Notes under the pieces: generated by a model
Databases searched by the model: none
What the model saw: only the letters and a program-made list of their open reading frames with translations
What the model was told of the DNA's origin: nothing
Part shown: one piece after another, positions 1 through 8,191 of the stretch
Layout: each line of letters starts with the position of its first letter
Position numbering within the stretch: the stretch's first letter is position 1
Position numbers and translations under genes: made by a program
From: Microbacterium maritypicum
GTDB taxonomy: Bacteria > Actinomycetota > Actinomycetes > Actinomycetales > Microbacteriaceae
Direction of reading: 5' to 3'
NCBI RefSeq assembly: GCF_041529975.1
Contig: NZ_CP168030.1
Location: 3,348,001-3,412,000 of the forward strand
Length of the DNA: 64,000 bases

Positions 1-253
1 GTCGATGGGGATCCTGCCCACGCGCTCCTCCGACCTGGAGGCGCACGCCGCTGAGCTGGAGACGCCGTTCCTGTCGTCGTACGTGACGGCTCTGGAGAAC
101 GCGACCCCGTTCCCGACCGTGCTCGGCGGACCGGCTGCGACCGATGCCCTGCAGCGACAGCTGGAGGCACTCGTGAACGGCCAGGTCGATGCGAAGACGG
201 CGATGGAGAACGCCGCTCGCGACGTCGACGCCGCGCTCAGCGCCGCTCAGTGA
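1..253 (+). CDS. ABC sugar-binding lipoprotein, C-terminal end (partial)
   Basis: Only the last 80-odd residues are in the window; the open frame runs in from position 1 and stops with TGA at 251-253. The end has the helical, alanine-rich character usual for the C-terminus of extracellular solute-binding proteins of family 1 (a short helix with NGQVDAKTAMENAARDVD). It lies about 60 bases before two sugar-type permease genes on the same strand, which is the standard order binding protein, MalF-like, MalG-like. The protein would sit outside the membrane and deliver a sugar or sugar oligomer to the permeases. The substrate cannot be told from this fragment. Confidence 0.75.
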   Translation, partial: SMGILPTRSSDLEAHAAELETPFLSSYVTALENATPFPTVLGGPAATDALQRQLEALVNGQVDAKTAMENAARDVDAALSAAQ

Positions 254-311
254 CACCCCGGCGGGGAGGCGGCCTCGACCGCCTCCCCGCCATCCTCCCG
301 AAAGGCCTGAC

Positions 312-1247
312 TTGACGACCCTCGAACGTCCCGCCGCCGCGCCGCCCGTCGCGCGCACCTCGAAGCGCCGGAGCATCGCTTCCACCCGACGCTGGTCGGC
401 GCTGTTCCTCAGCCCGGCGCTGCTCATCATCGGCGTCTTCACCCTCATCCCCACCCTGATGACGGTCTGGATCAGCTTCCACCGCTGGTCGATGTTCACC
501 CCCATCACCGAGATGACGTGGGTGGGGCTCGACAACTACTCCGGGCTGTTCGCCGATGCGACCAGAGTGCAGGCGCTCGGCAACACTGCCCTCTACGTGC
601 TGCTGTCGATCGTCATCACCGTGCCGATCGCCCTGCTGATCGCGCTCCTGCTGTACTTTCCGCGCCTCAAGGGCAAGGGCATCGTGCGGGTGCTGCTCTT
701 CGCGACCTATGTGATCCCGACGATCGCGATCGTGATCATCTGGAGCAACATCTACGCGCCCGGCTACGGCCCGCTGAGCACCATGGTCGCCGCGGTCGGG
801 ATAGACCCGCCCGGATGGCTCAGCGACCCGCAGTGGGCCCTGGTCTCGCTCGTGATCTTCAACGTCTGGCAGATGCTCGGCTACTACGTCATCCTGCTCA
901 TCGCCGGGCTCACCCAGATCTCCGAGGACCTCTACGAGGCCGCACGCATCGACGGCGCGGGCATCGTCCGTCAGACCTGGTCGATCACGATCCCGCTGCT
1001 GCGCCCGTCGCTGGTGTTCGTGGTGCTGATGACGTTCATCAACTCGATCCAGGTGTTCGATCCGATCTACCTCCTCACCCAGGGCGGGCCCGCGAACTCG
1101 ACCAACATGGTCTCGTTCGAGATCCAGCGCACCGCGTTCCAGTACGGCATGGCCGGTGAGTCCTCGGCCCTCGCGGTCTCGCTGTTCCTCATGATCATCG
1201 CCGTCGGCGGGGTCCTCGGCATCATCATGAAGGGACGCACGCGATGA
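312..1247 (+). CDS. Carbohydrate ABC transporter permease, MalF type
   Basis: This is an inner-membrane permease of about 311 residues with six predicted spans and the binding-protein-dependent permease signature EAARIDGAG followed by IPLLRP, the loop that contacts the ATPase. The TTG at 312 is chosen as start because it has GAAAGG six bases upstream and gives the usual length with a short basic N-terminus before the first span. The open frame continues upstream to 189, but that part overlaps the binding-protein gene in another frame. It overlaps the next permease by four bases (ATGA). No ATPase gene lies in the window; such importers often share an MsmK-type ATPase encoded elsewhere. Confidence 0.93.
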   Translation: MTTLERPAAAPPVARTSKRRSIASTRRWSALFLSPALLIIGVFTLIPTLMTVWISFHRWSMFTPITEMTWVGLDNYSGLFADATRVQALGNTALYVLLSIVITVPIALLIALLLYFPRLKGKGIVRVLLFATYVIPTIAIVIIWSNIYAPGYGPLSTMVAAVGIDPPGWLSDPQWALVSLVIFNVWQMLGYYVILLIAGLTQISEDLYEAARIDGAGIVRQTWSITIPLLRPSLVFVVLMTFINSIQVFDPIYLLTQGGPANSTNMVSFEIQRTAFQYGMAGESSALAVSLFLMIIAVGGVLGIIMKGRTR

Positions 1248-2164
1248 GTCTTCAGACCAGGACCTCGGCCCCGACCTCCACGCCGCCTCGGGCTCCGAAG
1301 CCGAAGACGGCGCCGCCCTCTCGGCGTCCGGTTCCGATGCGGCGGCGGCTGTCGACGGCTGGACTCTACGTGCTGCTGGCGATCGTCGCCCTGGTGCCGC
1401 TGTTCCCGCTGTACTGGCTGGTGATCTCGGCGCTGAAGTCGCCCGCGGAGTTCTCCCAGATCCCGCCGACCTGGTTCCCGACCGACCCGACGCTCGATCA
1501 GGCCGCGACCGCGCTGACGGCGGTGCCGTTCATGCAGTCCATGATGAACAGCCTCATCATCGCCGGCGGCAGCACACTCAGTGTCCTCGCCACCAGCATC
1601 CTTGCGGGGTACGTGTTCGCCAAGCACACCTTCAAGGGGCGCGATCTGCTCTTCTGGTCGATCGTCGCGACGATGTTCCTGCCCCCGATCGTGACCCTGG
1701 TGCCGCTGTACTACCTGGTCAACAGCATGGGACTCTCCGACACGTATCTCGGCGTGATGCTGCCGTGGTTGGCGAACGCGTTCGGCATCTTCCTGATGCG
1801 GCAGTTCATCCGCGACATTCCGGACGAACTCATCGAAGCGGCCAGGATGGACGGCGCCGGAGAGTTCCGGATCGTCTGGCAGTTCGTCGTTCCGCTGCTG
1901 AAGCCCGCGATCGTCACGCTCGCCGTCTTCATGTTCGTCTATGCGTGGAACAACTTCATCTGGCCGCTCTCGATCCTGCGTTCGGAGGCGCTCTACCCGG
2001 TGGTCCTGACCCTGAACAGGCTCATGTCCTACACGATGAGCTTCGAGTATCAGAACGTGGTGCTGGCCGGTGCGATCATCGCGTCGCTTCCGACGCTCCT
2101 GGTGTTCCTGGTCACGCAGCGGGTGTTCGTCGCCGGAATCGCCGCCAGCGGTGTGAAGGGCTGA
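1244..2164 (+). CDS. Carbohydrate ABC transporter permease, MalG type
   Basis: This is the second permease subunit, 306 residues. A proline-rich, basic cytoplasmic N-terminus of about 35 residues precedes six membrane spans. The coupling-loop motif EAARMDGAG followed by VVPLLKPAI is intact. It starts inside the stop of the MalF-type gene (ATGA), so the two are translationally coupled and should form the heterodimeric channel. It ends three bases before the stop of a convergent DUF998 gene. The sugar imported is unknown; the absence of a nearby glycoside hydrolase gives no hint. Confidence 0.93.
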   Translation: MSLQTRTSAPTSTPPRAPKPKTAPPSRRPVPMRRRLSTAGLYVLLAIVALVPLFPLYWLVISALKSPAEFSQIPPTWFPTDPTLDQAATALTAVPFMQSMMNSLIIAGGSTLSVLATSILAGYVFAKHTFKGRDLLFWSIVATMFLPPIVTLVPLYYLVNSMGLSDTYLGVMLPWLANAFGIFLMRQFIRDIPDELIEAARMDGAGEFRIVWQFVVPLLKPAIVTLAVFMFVYAWNNFIWPLSILRSEALYPVVLTLNRLMSYTMSFEYQNVVLAGAIIASLPTLLVFLVTQRVFVAGIAASGVKG

Positions 2165-2167
2165 CGC

Positions 2168-3310
2168 TCACGCCGCAGCCCCCGGCACGGTGCCGCCCGT
2201 CCGCTCGACCTCGTCGATGCGGGCGGGCGGCGCTGTTCCGATCGAGCCCGCCGTGCGCAGGAAGACGATGATCCAGCTGAAGATCAGCACTGCGGCGATG
2301 AGTTCGACCGCGGTGAGGTTGTAGTAACCGACCGCGAAGAATGCGGCCAGCAGGATGATCACGAGCACGAAAGCCCAGCCGAAACCCACGAACACCTTCG
2401 GGATGCTGGGCAGGAGCCACGGCAGTCCCACCACGACGACGCCGAACACGACCGTCATACCGGTCGCGACGGTGTTGTGCAGGAGGAAGAACTCGTCGAC
2501 GGGGAACAGCCCGACGCAGGCGAGGAAGATCCCCAGGAGGATCAGACCTCCGCGCACGAGGATCCGTCCGCGGCGGTCGGCGGGATCGTCGGCGGGGAGC
2601 CCGGCTGTCGCGTACCGGGCGATGGTCGTCACCATGATGCCGGCGATGATCAGGGTCGCGTTGAAGGCCACGGACGAGCTGTTGCTGCTCATCCCGAGCG
2701 CCGACAGGTTGTCGCGCCACCAGTGCACGTCGCTGGAGGCGAGCATGCTGGCGAAGGCGCCGACGACGAGGAAGACCGCGAGCACGAGCGAGAGGACCAT
2801 GGGCGTGAGCGCCACCGCGCTGAGAAACGAGACGTAGCCGGTCAGAGCGAACGCGACCGCCACCAGCACCGCGCCGGGGAAGGCGAACACCGGCGCATCC
2901 GTGAAGCTCCGCTCGAGGAGCTCCGCGACGCCGAGCCAGCCGAGGTAGGCGATCGCCGCGTGCGCGAACGCGATGGCGGCGAGGTCGTACCAGCGCAGTC
3001 GATCGCCCGGCACGGTGAAGCCGTCGCGGACCGCGGCCGGATCCACCTGATCCGGCCGCACCGCGATGCGTCCGAGGGCGAAGGCGATGGCCGCGGTGAT
3101 CGCTCCGCCGAACGCGGCGAAGACACCGATCGAACCGCTGCCGCTGATCGCCAGATCATGTCCCCAGAACACCGGGAGCGCGACGAGGAAGCCGATCACG
3201 ACGAACCCGGCGCCGACGATCAGCGCGGTCGCCTCGAACACGGCATCCGCCGTGTCGGGACCCCGCACCTGCCGCAGCACCTGCACGACTCTCTTCGCGA
3301 GTGCATTCAT
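2168..3310 (-). CDS. DUF998 family integral membrane protein
   Basis: A membrane protein of about 380 residues with nine or ten hydrophobic spans. It matches the DUF998 pattern: a DNLSALG motif at the end of an external loop, then a late GLFPVDEFFLLH motif where family members carry a conserved FP..E...H signature. No biochemical role is established for the family. The start at 3308-3310 is preferred over the slightly longer reading to 3331 because GGGAGG lies about eight bases upstream of it. It stands alone between the convergent ABC operon and the divergent HAD gene. Confidence 0.75.
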   Translation of the reverse strand: MNALAKRVVQVLRQVRGPDTADAVFEATALIVGAGFVVIGFLVALPVFWGHDLAISGSGSIGVFAAFGGAITAAIAFALGRIAVRPDQVDPAAVRDGFTVPGDRLRWYDLAAIAFAHAAIAYLGWLGVAELLERSFTDAPVFAFPGAVLVAVAFALTGYVSFLSAVALTPMVLSLVLAVFLVVGAFASMLASSDVHWWRDNLSALGMSSNSSSVAFNATLIIAGIMVTTIARYATAGLPADDPADRRGRILVRGGLILLGIFLACVGLFPVDEFFLLHNTVATGMTVVFGVVVVGLPWLLPSIPKVFVGFGWAFVLVIILLAAFFAVGYYNLTAVELIAAVLIFSWIIVFLRTAGSIGTAPPARIDEVERTGGTVPGAAA

Positions 3311-3368
3311 CGTCCGTGCCTCCCGGTCCACATCATAGAAGTCGGCAGGCGTCCGATCCGCCCCGCAC

Positions 3369-3374
3369 TAGCCT
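3369..3374 (+). promoter_or_regulatory. Leaderless -10 box (TAGCCT) for the HAD phosphatase
   Basis: TAGCCT is followed by exactly six bases and then the GTG start at 3381. This is the geometry of actinobacterial leaderless promoters, in which transcription starts at the first base of the start codon. Confidence 0.6.
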
Positions 3375-3380
3375 GGAGGG

Positions 3381-4031
3381 GTGCCCCAGACTCTCGCCGC
3401 CCGCGCCGTCCTTCTCGACATGGACGGGACCCTCGTCGATTCGACAGCTGTCGTGGAGCGGCTCTGGCTCGCCTGGGCGGAGCCGCACGGCATCGACCGC
3501 GAAACGGTGCTCCGCGTCGTGCACGGCCGCCAGGGTCACCAGAGCATGGCGATCATGCTGCCCGAGCGCGACCATGCCATCAACCTCCGCGAGAACGAGG
3601 TCATGCTCGCCACGGAGGCGAGTGATGTCGACGGTGTGATCGAGATCCCGGGCGCACGGGCGCTGCTCGAGGCGCTGCAGCCGTTCCCGCACGCGATCGT
3701 CACCTCCGCCAACGTCGCCCTCATGACCGCTCGGATGCAGGCCGCCGGGCTCACCGTCCCCGAGCGCAGCGTGACCGCCGAAGACGTCTCCGCCTCCAAG
3801 CCCGATCCCGAGGGATTCGTCCGCGCCGCGGGCCTGCTGGGGATCGACCCAGCGGACTGCATCGTGTTCGAGGACTCCGGCGCGGGAATCCAGGCGGGTC
3901 TCGCGGCCGGTATGCGGGTCGTCGGCGTCGGGAAGCACGCGGCAGCACACAACCCGACAGTCCTGGTCACGGATCTCTCACAGGTGGCTGTGACCCCCAC
4001 CGCGACCGGCTTCGAGATCACGATCTCCTGA
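3381..4031 (+). CDS. HAD-superfamily sugar-phosphate phosphatase
   Basis: A 216-residue cytosolic phosphatase of the haloacid dehalogenase superfamily. Motif I is D13-M-D15-G-T-L-V-D-S, with Asp13 as the expected nucleophile. Motif II is the TSAN stretch, motif III the lysine in SASKPDP, and motif IV the acidic FEDSGAG stretch. The cap domain lies between motifs I and II, as in the beta-phosphoglucomutase/GPP subgroup that acts on small phosphosugars such as glycerol phosphate or 2-deoxyglucose phosphate. The substrate is not predictable. It starts with GTG and appears leaderless. It is a single gene, not part of the ABC operon. Confidence 0.88.
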   Translation: MPQTLAARAVLLDMDGTLVDSTAVVERLWLAWAEPHGIDRETVLRVVHGRQGHQSMAIMLPERDHAINLRENEVMLATEASDVDGVIEIPGARALLEALQPFPHAIVTSANVALMTARMQAAGLTVPERSVTAEDVSASKPDPEGFVRAAGLLGIDPADCIVFEDSGAGIQAGLAAGMRVVGVGKHAAAHNPTVLVTDLSQVAVTPTATGFEITIS

Positions 4032-4053
4032 CGACGGTCGCTCCCCCGCGAGC

Positions 4054-4098
4054 GCCGCACCCCGCCGCACCCCGCCGCACCCCGCCGCACCCCGCCGC
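4054..4098 (+). repeat. Tandem 10-bp repeat in the DUF202 promoter
   Basis: The 10-base unit CCCGCCGCAC is repeated perfectly three times at 4061-4090, with partial copies on both sides, and abuts the TACGAT -10 box at 4099. It therefore fills the -35 and spacer region of that promoter. Slippage in such an array could alter promoter strength, but this is only inference. Confidence 0.85.
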
Positions 4099-4104
4099 TA
4101 CGAT
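4099..4104 (+). promoter_or_regulatory. Leaderless -10 box (TACGAT) for the DUF202 pair
   Basis: TACGAT followed by six bases and the ATG at 4111. It lies directly downstream of the 10-bp tandem repeat, so no conventional -35 element is visible. Confidence 0.6.
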
Positions 4105-4110
4105 GAGGCG

Positions 4111-4467
4111 ATGCGACGTTTCCCCGCCTCGGTGTTCGGCATCGGCGAAGAACCCGATCCGCGTTTCTCTCTGGCGAACGAGCGCACGTTCCTCGCGTGG
4201 ACCCGCACCGGCCTCGCGCTGATCGCGGGTGGCGTCGCCCTCGAAGTCCTGGGCCTCGACCTGCACGCCGGTTTCCGCCTCGCGGCCTCACTGCTGCTGA
4301 TGATCACCGGCACGGCGGTCGCGCCCCTCGCCTGGTGGGAGTGGATGCGCGCGGAGCGCGCCCTGCGCCAGTCGCGCCCGCTGCCGGGAGCCTTCTCTGC
4401 GATCGTGCTCGCGGTCGTCGTGACGGTCGTCGGCCTGCTGGTTCTGGCGGGGGTGCTCTGGCGGTGA
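4111..4467 (+). CDS. YidH/DUF202 family membrane protein
   Basis: A 118-residue membrane protein with three hydrophobic spans. The family signature is present at the N-terminus, PRFSLANERTFLAWTRTGLA, where the N-E-R-T-x-L-A-W-x-R-T core defines DUF202. The family is widespread in bacteria and resembles eukaryotic VTC-complex membrane domains, but its bacterial role is unknown. The start is well supported by the leaderless promoter and by the position of the motif. It overlaps the next gene by four bases (GTGA). Confidence 0.88.
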   Translation: MRRFPASVFGIGEEPDPRFSLANERTFLAWTRTGLALIAGGVALEVLGLDLHAGFRLAASLLLMITGTAVAPLAWWEWMRAERALRQSRPLPGAFSAIVLAVVVTVVGLLVLAGVLWR

Positions 4468-4904
4468 CCGGTCAGGGGCACATCCCCCCGGGGGCACTCG
4501 TCTCGGGTCCGTTCGATCCGGGACTGCAGCCGGAGCGCACGGAACTCGCGTGGCGGCGGACTGCGCTCGCCATCGCGATCGGCTCGGTGGTCTCCCTCAG
4601 GGTCTTCCCCCTGCTGCTGCCGGCCGACGCGGCTGCGTGGGGACTCGCGCCGGGAGTTGTCGGCATCGGCGCTGCATGCACGTTCTGGGTGGCCGCCCGG
4701 CGCCGACAGCTGCAGACGACCGCCGCCCTGCACTCCTCCTCCACACCGGCGGAGCTCTCCACACCGGCGGAGCTCTCCACACCGGCGGAGCTCTCTTCCG
4801 AGGCGATGCCCGGAGGCGGGATGCTTCTCGCCTTGACGGCGCTCGCCGCCGCCTTCGGCGCCGTCTCCCTCGCCATCGTCGCGGTGTCTCTCCTCGTTCG
4901 CTGA
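4464..4904 (+). CDS. DUF202-like small membrane protein with STPAEL repeats
   Basis: A 146-residue partner of the upstream DUF202 gene, started by a GTG that overlaps its stop codon. It retains the core signature in a relaxed form (QPERTELAWRRTALA) and three spans, at roughly residues 35-53, 58-76 and 120-144. Between spans two and three sits a hydrophilic stretch containing STPAEL three times in a row, encoded by an exact 18-bp DNA triplication. Paired DUF202 genes of this kind are common in actinobacteria and may form a heteromer; no function is known. Confidence 0.8.
   Translation: MTGQGHIPPGALVSGPFDPGLQPERTELAWRRTALAIAIGSVVSLRVFPLLLPADAAAWGLAPGVVGIGAACTFWVAARRRQLQTTAALHSSSTPAELSTPAELSTPAELSSEAMPGGGMLLALTALAAAFGAVSLAIVAVSLLVR
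4740..4793 (+). repeat. Three tandem 18-bp units coding STPAEL
   Basis: The unit TCCACACCGGCGGAGCTC occurs three times without a mismatch at 4740-4757, 4758-4775 and 4776-4793. It is in frame, so copy changes would alter loop length without breaking the protein. Confidence 0.95.
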
Positions 4905-4957
4905 GTGGGCTGGCGCTCGTCCTCCCGGCAACGACAGATCACACCCGCAGCAGCTCT

Positions 4958-6556
4958 TCACACCCGCAGCGGAACAGAACGCGTGTCGTTTCGCGAGGTC
5001 GTTGTTCGTGGCGTCGGGGGTTGTGGTGTCGGGGGTTGTGGTGTGCGCCAGCGTCGGGTGGGGTCCCACCAGGCGGGTCCGCGGACGTGGGGTGTGCCGT
5101 GGCGCATGCGGATCTCCCATCCGCTGGTGTCGAGGGTTCTGTGGTGGTGCCAGCAGAGGGCGACGCCGTTGTCGGTGTGGGTGGGGCCGCCGTGGGCGTG
5201 CTCGTGGACGTGGTGGATCTCGCACCAGGTCGCGGGGACGTGGCAGCCGGGGATGAGGCACTCGCGGTCGCGGAGGGTGATCGCGCGACGCTGATGCGCG
5301 GTGAAGATCCGGTCAGTGGTGCTGATGCCGATGATCCGCCCGTGCGGGTCGAACAGCACCCGTTGCACCCCGCCCGCGCACGCGGTGTGGACGGCGACAC
5401 GGGTGGAGACGGGGGTGTCGATGCCGTCGACGTGCGCCCACCCGCGACCGGTCGTGTAGTCGTCGGCGGTGACGGACACCACCAGTGTGGGCGCGCCCCC
5501 ACCCAGGCGTGGGGTGTCGTCATGGCGGGCGGCGATGCCGAGGATCGCGGCGAGGGTGTCGTGCTGCTTCTGCGACCGCGAACGCGGGTCGACCATCCGC
5601 CCCGGGTCACCGGACGGAAGCGCGTCGCCTCCCGCCTCGGGATCGTCGTCTGCAGGGCTTCCATTCCGAGCCCCGGTGTCGCCGGTGGTGTCGTGCGCGT
5701 GAGCGTGGGCCTCATCGGCGTCCGTCTCCCCCGTGGGCCGGAACATGACTCCGGGGACGGGTGGTCCGTCGACTTTCGGGTTCAGGTACGCGTCGAACAG
5801 GCGCTGCAACTGTCCCGCGACCTCGGGCAGCAACCGTCCCCGGACCGGGATCACCCCGTCTTTCGCGCGCCCGAGGGTCAGCCCCCGCACCCGCATCGCG
5901 ATGTCGTCCGCGGGTTCCGCACCATCGGGGTCGAGATACTGCACGATCACCTGCGCCAACAACCGCAGATCCTCCGGCGTCGCCGCCGGTCCAACATCCC
6001 CGCCAGCGTCCGGTTCCGCATCCGCACCCGCATCCGGGTCAGCAACAGAGGTTCCCCGCGCGTACGCGGCCAACTCCGCATCCGCCCGCAACCGGTCCGC
6101 CGTCCCGACCCGGGACCCGGCCTGCTCGATCGGCCCGATCGCCGCCAACAGCCCCGCGACCCCGATCGTCCCGTCCACCAACGCCACCCGCAACGCCGGC
6201 CACCGCGCCGGCAACCACGCCCCCGACGACACCCCCACCTCCCGCCGCACCGCCTTCGCGGCCTTCACCACCCGCCCCGCCCCCGCAGCATCCGTGCGCA
6301 ACACCCGCTGCAGCAACTCGTTCACCGTGCGACAGCCATATCGCCCACAGAACGCCGGCTCCCCCGACCCCGCCGGCCGCTCATCGACCGACGCGACCGT
6401 CTCCACGACCACCGCCCCCACCCGCCGCTGCACCTCACCCGCGACCCGCAAAACCTGCATCTTCTCGTCGTCCGCGAGCCCCGCGATCACGTCCGAGCGC
6501 AGCACCGCATCCAGGTCAGCGACGACCTGGACGAGCAGTTCCACGGGGTTGTTCAT
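4958..6556 (-). CDS. DUF222 / HNH endonuclease-domain protein
   Basis: A 532-residue protein with an N-terminal DUF222 region and a C-terminal HNH nuclease fold. The HNH part reads CLIPGCHVPATWCEIHHVHE followed by H-x-G-G and LCWHHHRTLD, with the two CxxC-like cysteines and the HH and HHH catalytic and zinc residues all in place. A low-complexity acidic linker rich in D, A and P lies near residues 160-195, and a second near 290-335. Such proteins occur in many copies per genome in Microbacteriaceae and mycobacteria; their biology is unproven, and mobility or DNA repair have been suggested. It ends near a 13-bp direct repeat (4939-4951 and 4958-4970). Confidence 0.88.
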   Translation of the reverse strand: MNNPVELLVQVVADLDAVLRSDVIAGLADDEKMQVLRVAGEVQRRVGAVVVETVASVDERPAGSGEPAFCGRYGCRTVNELLQRVLRTDAAGAGRVVKAAKAVRREVGVSSGAWLPARWPALRVALVDGTIGVAGLLAAIGPIEQAGSRVGTADRLRADAELAAYARGTSVADPDAGADAEPDAGGDVGPAATPEDLRLLAQVIVQYLDPDGAEPADDIAMRVRGLTLGRAKDGVIPVRGRLLPEVAGQLQRLFDAYLNPKVDGPPVPGVMFRPTGETDADEAHAHAHDTTGDTGARNGSPADDDPEAGGDALPSGDPGRMVDPRSRSQKQHDTLAAILGIAARHDDTPRLGGGAPTLVVSVTADDYTTGRGWAHVDGIDTPVSTRVAVHTACAGGVQRVLFDPHGRIIGISTTDRIFTAHQRRAITLRDRECLIPGCHVPATWCEIHHVHEHAHGGPTHTDNGVALCWHHHRTLDTSGWEIRMRHGTPHVRGPAWWDPTRRWRTPQPPTPQPPTPRTTTSRNDTRSVPLRV

Positions 6557-6834
6557 ACCCCTAAGTCAACCCGGGGCCACCGACATTCAAACCCCGATAA
6601 CCCCAGTTCAGAGCGATATTCCGAAACACGCGAAACACGCGAAACACCGACACGCCCTCCACAGAAACACCGACGCAACACTTGACCACACCGGCTAGAG
6701 CACGCCGCACTGCGACGCACGCGGACGCCCCCACCAGGGCAGAGTGTGAGTATCCACGTCGACACCGCACACACCGATGTCGCTGGAGACCGAGCATCCG
6801 TCGTCGAAATGACGTCGAGCATCCGCTCTTCGAT

Positions 6835-6863
6835 TTGACGCTCACAGGTTCGCCAACTAAATT
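6835..6863 (+). promoter_or_regulatory. Sigma70-type promoter of the M23 peptidase
   Basis: TTGACG at 6835-6840 and TAAATT at 6858-6863 are separated by 17 bases, a near-consensus housekeeping promoter. Transcription should begin near 6870. This rules out the ATG at 6682 and the TTG at 6835 as translation starts from this transcript. The remaining 6557-6834 region between the divergent genes is AT-richer, with a repeated GAGCATCCG motif but no gene. Confidence 0.65.
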
Positions 6864-6930
6864 ACAGATCGGTAACGGTGGCATCCGGGGGGATCGACCG
6901 CCGCGTACATCTGCCCTCCGGAAGGACTCC

Positions 6931-8139
6931 GTCACGAACTCCCTGCCACCCGAGCGCGCTCACGACGCCCCGGAAGCCCCCGAAGAAGCACCAGTCGCAC
7001 CCCGCCCGCTGCTGCGGCGCGATCGGCGGAACTCCGCCCCCACGACTCCTGAAGCTCCCCGCGCGGCGGACGCGCCCTCGAACGCACAGCCTCCCCGCAC
7101 GGCCGACGCATCCACCGCGACGCAGTCTCCCGTCGACGCGAGCACCGCCACCGCGACCGCGACCGCCACCGAGACGCAGTCTCCCGTCGACGCGAGCACC
7201 GCCACAGACGCGCAGTCTCCCGTCGACGCGAGCACCGCCACAGACGCGCAGTCTCCCGTCGGCGCGAGCACCGCCACCACGGACACCCCACGCCCGTCGC
7301 ACCCGAAGGCCACCGGCACGCCCGGCCGCCCCCGGAGCCCGCGAGGGCGTCTCGCGCGAAAGCCCGCATCGTCTCCGGTCCGTCCCCGCCGCGCGAAGCG
7401 TCCGTGGGCGAAGGCCAAGGCGCTCGGCGCCACATTCGCGATCGGCGTGATGGTCACCGGCGCCGCACTGCCCGCACTCGCCACCGGGAGCGAAGGAGTC
7501 GTCGCCGGCGCCACCACCAGCCTCACCACTGCGGCCGCTGCCGATGCCGCGCAGTCCTACACATCCACGTCCGCGTCCTCGTCCTCGGACGAGATCCGCG
7601 CGGAGATCGCTCCGCGCGGGACCTTCTCGGCGACGACGCCCGAGGAGATCGAGGAGACACGCTCCCGTGCCGTCGCGGCGGCACTCGCTGCCGGCATGCC
7701 GCTCGGAAGCGCCGTCGACATCCCCATCGCCGATCGCATCATCATGCCGATGGCAGACGGGACCTACTCGTTCACCGATGGCTTCGGTGCGTCACGGCCG
7801 GGCCGGTCTCACCTCGGCCAGGACTTCGCCGCGGGCGTGGGCACCCCGATCAACGCCGCGATGAAGGGCTGCGTCTCCCGCTCCACCGAGAGCTACCAGG
7901 GCTACGGCGTGACGATTCAGATCGAGAGCATCGTCGACGGACAGGCCGTGAGCACCGTCTACTCGCACCTGAACTACGGAACCCGTGCGGTCGAGGTCGG
8001 CGACTGTGTCGACGAAGGTCAGTACATCGGCGACGTCGGATCGACCGGCTACGTGTTCGGCTCCTGCCTGCACTTCGAGGTCCACATCAACACCGTCGCC
8101 ATCGACCCCATGCCCTGGCTCCAGACGCACGTGAACTGA
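6931..8139 (+). CDS. M23 family metallopeptidase with repeat-rich N-terminus
   Basis: A cell-envelope peptidoglycan endopeptidase candidate. The order is a basic, low-complexity N-terminal region with the repeat QSPVDASTAT; a single span near AIGVMVTGAALPALA acting as signal or anchor; a Ser-rich linker; and an M23 domain. The domain shows HLGQDFA (zinc His and Asp), YSHLN and LHFEVH (catalytic His-x-x-x-His). The start is uncertain. The promoter places transcription start near 6870. No in-frame ATG, GTG or TTG follows before the mature region, and GAAGGA at 6921 points to a GTC codon at 6931 (VTNSLPPE). A CTG at 6943 is the alternative. The open frame extends back to an ATG at 6682, but that part does not look coding. 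Confidence 0.8.
   Translation, partial: VTNSLPPERAHDAPEAPEEAPVAPRPLLRRDRRNSAPTTPEAPRAADAPSNAQPPRTADASTATQSPVDASTATATATATETQSPVDASTATDAQSPVDASTATDAQSPVGASTATTDTPRPSHPKATGTPGRPRSPRGRLARKPASSPVRPRRAKRPWAKAKALGATFAIGVMVTGAALPALATGSEGVVAGATTSLTTAAAADAAQSYTSTSASSSSDEIRAEIAPRGTFSATTPEEIEETRSRAVAAALAAGMPLGSAVDIPIADRIIMPMADGTYSFTDGFGASRPGRSHLGQDFAAGVGTPINAAMKGCVSRSTESYQGYGVTIQIESIVDGQAVSTVYSHLNYGTRAVEVGDCVDEGQYIGDVGSTGYVFGSCLHFEVHINTVAIDPMPWLQTHVN
7117..7278 (+). repeat. Imperfect 36-bp tandem repeats (QSPVDASTAT)
   Basis: Units of 36 bases at 7171-7206, 7207-7242 and 7243-7278 encode twelve residues each. A fourth copy at 7117-7152 is separated by an 18-base ACC/GCG-rich insertion coding alternating Ala-Thr. 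They form a flexible cytoplasmic or periplasmic spacer in the M23 protein. Confidence 0.9.
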
Positions 8140-8191
8140 CCCTCACACTCGAACGGTCGGCGCGTTGCGCGGGCTCCGCGGCCGCGGCCAC

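Noticed and set aside
4939..4970. 13-bp direct repeat at the end of the DUF222-HNH gene as a target-site duplication
   Set aside because: The two copies are only 19 bases apart on one side of the gene, so they do not flank an element.
4550..6685. A 711-codon open frame on the plus strand opposite the DUF222-HNH gene
   Set aside because: It is a high-GC antisense shadow: no family motif, Arg/Pro-rich composition, and the minus-strand frame has a complete HNH domain.
6682..6930. Longer N-terminus for the M23 peptidase from ATG 6682 or TTG 6835
   Set aside because: The near-consensus promoter at 6835-6863 lies inside this stretch, and its composition does not look coding.
7117..7278. 36-bp tandem repeats as a possible CRISPR array
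   Set aside because: Units are directly adjacent, in frame and encode a peptide repeat; there are no spacers.
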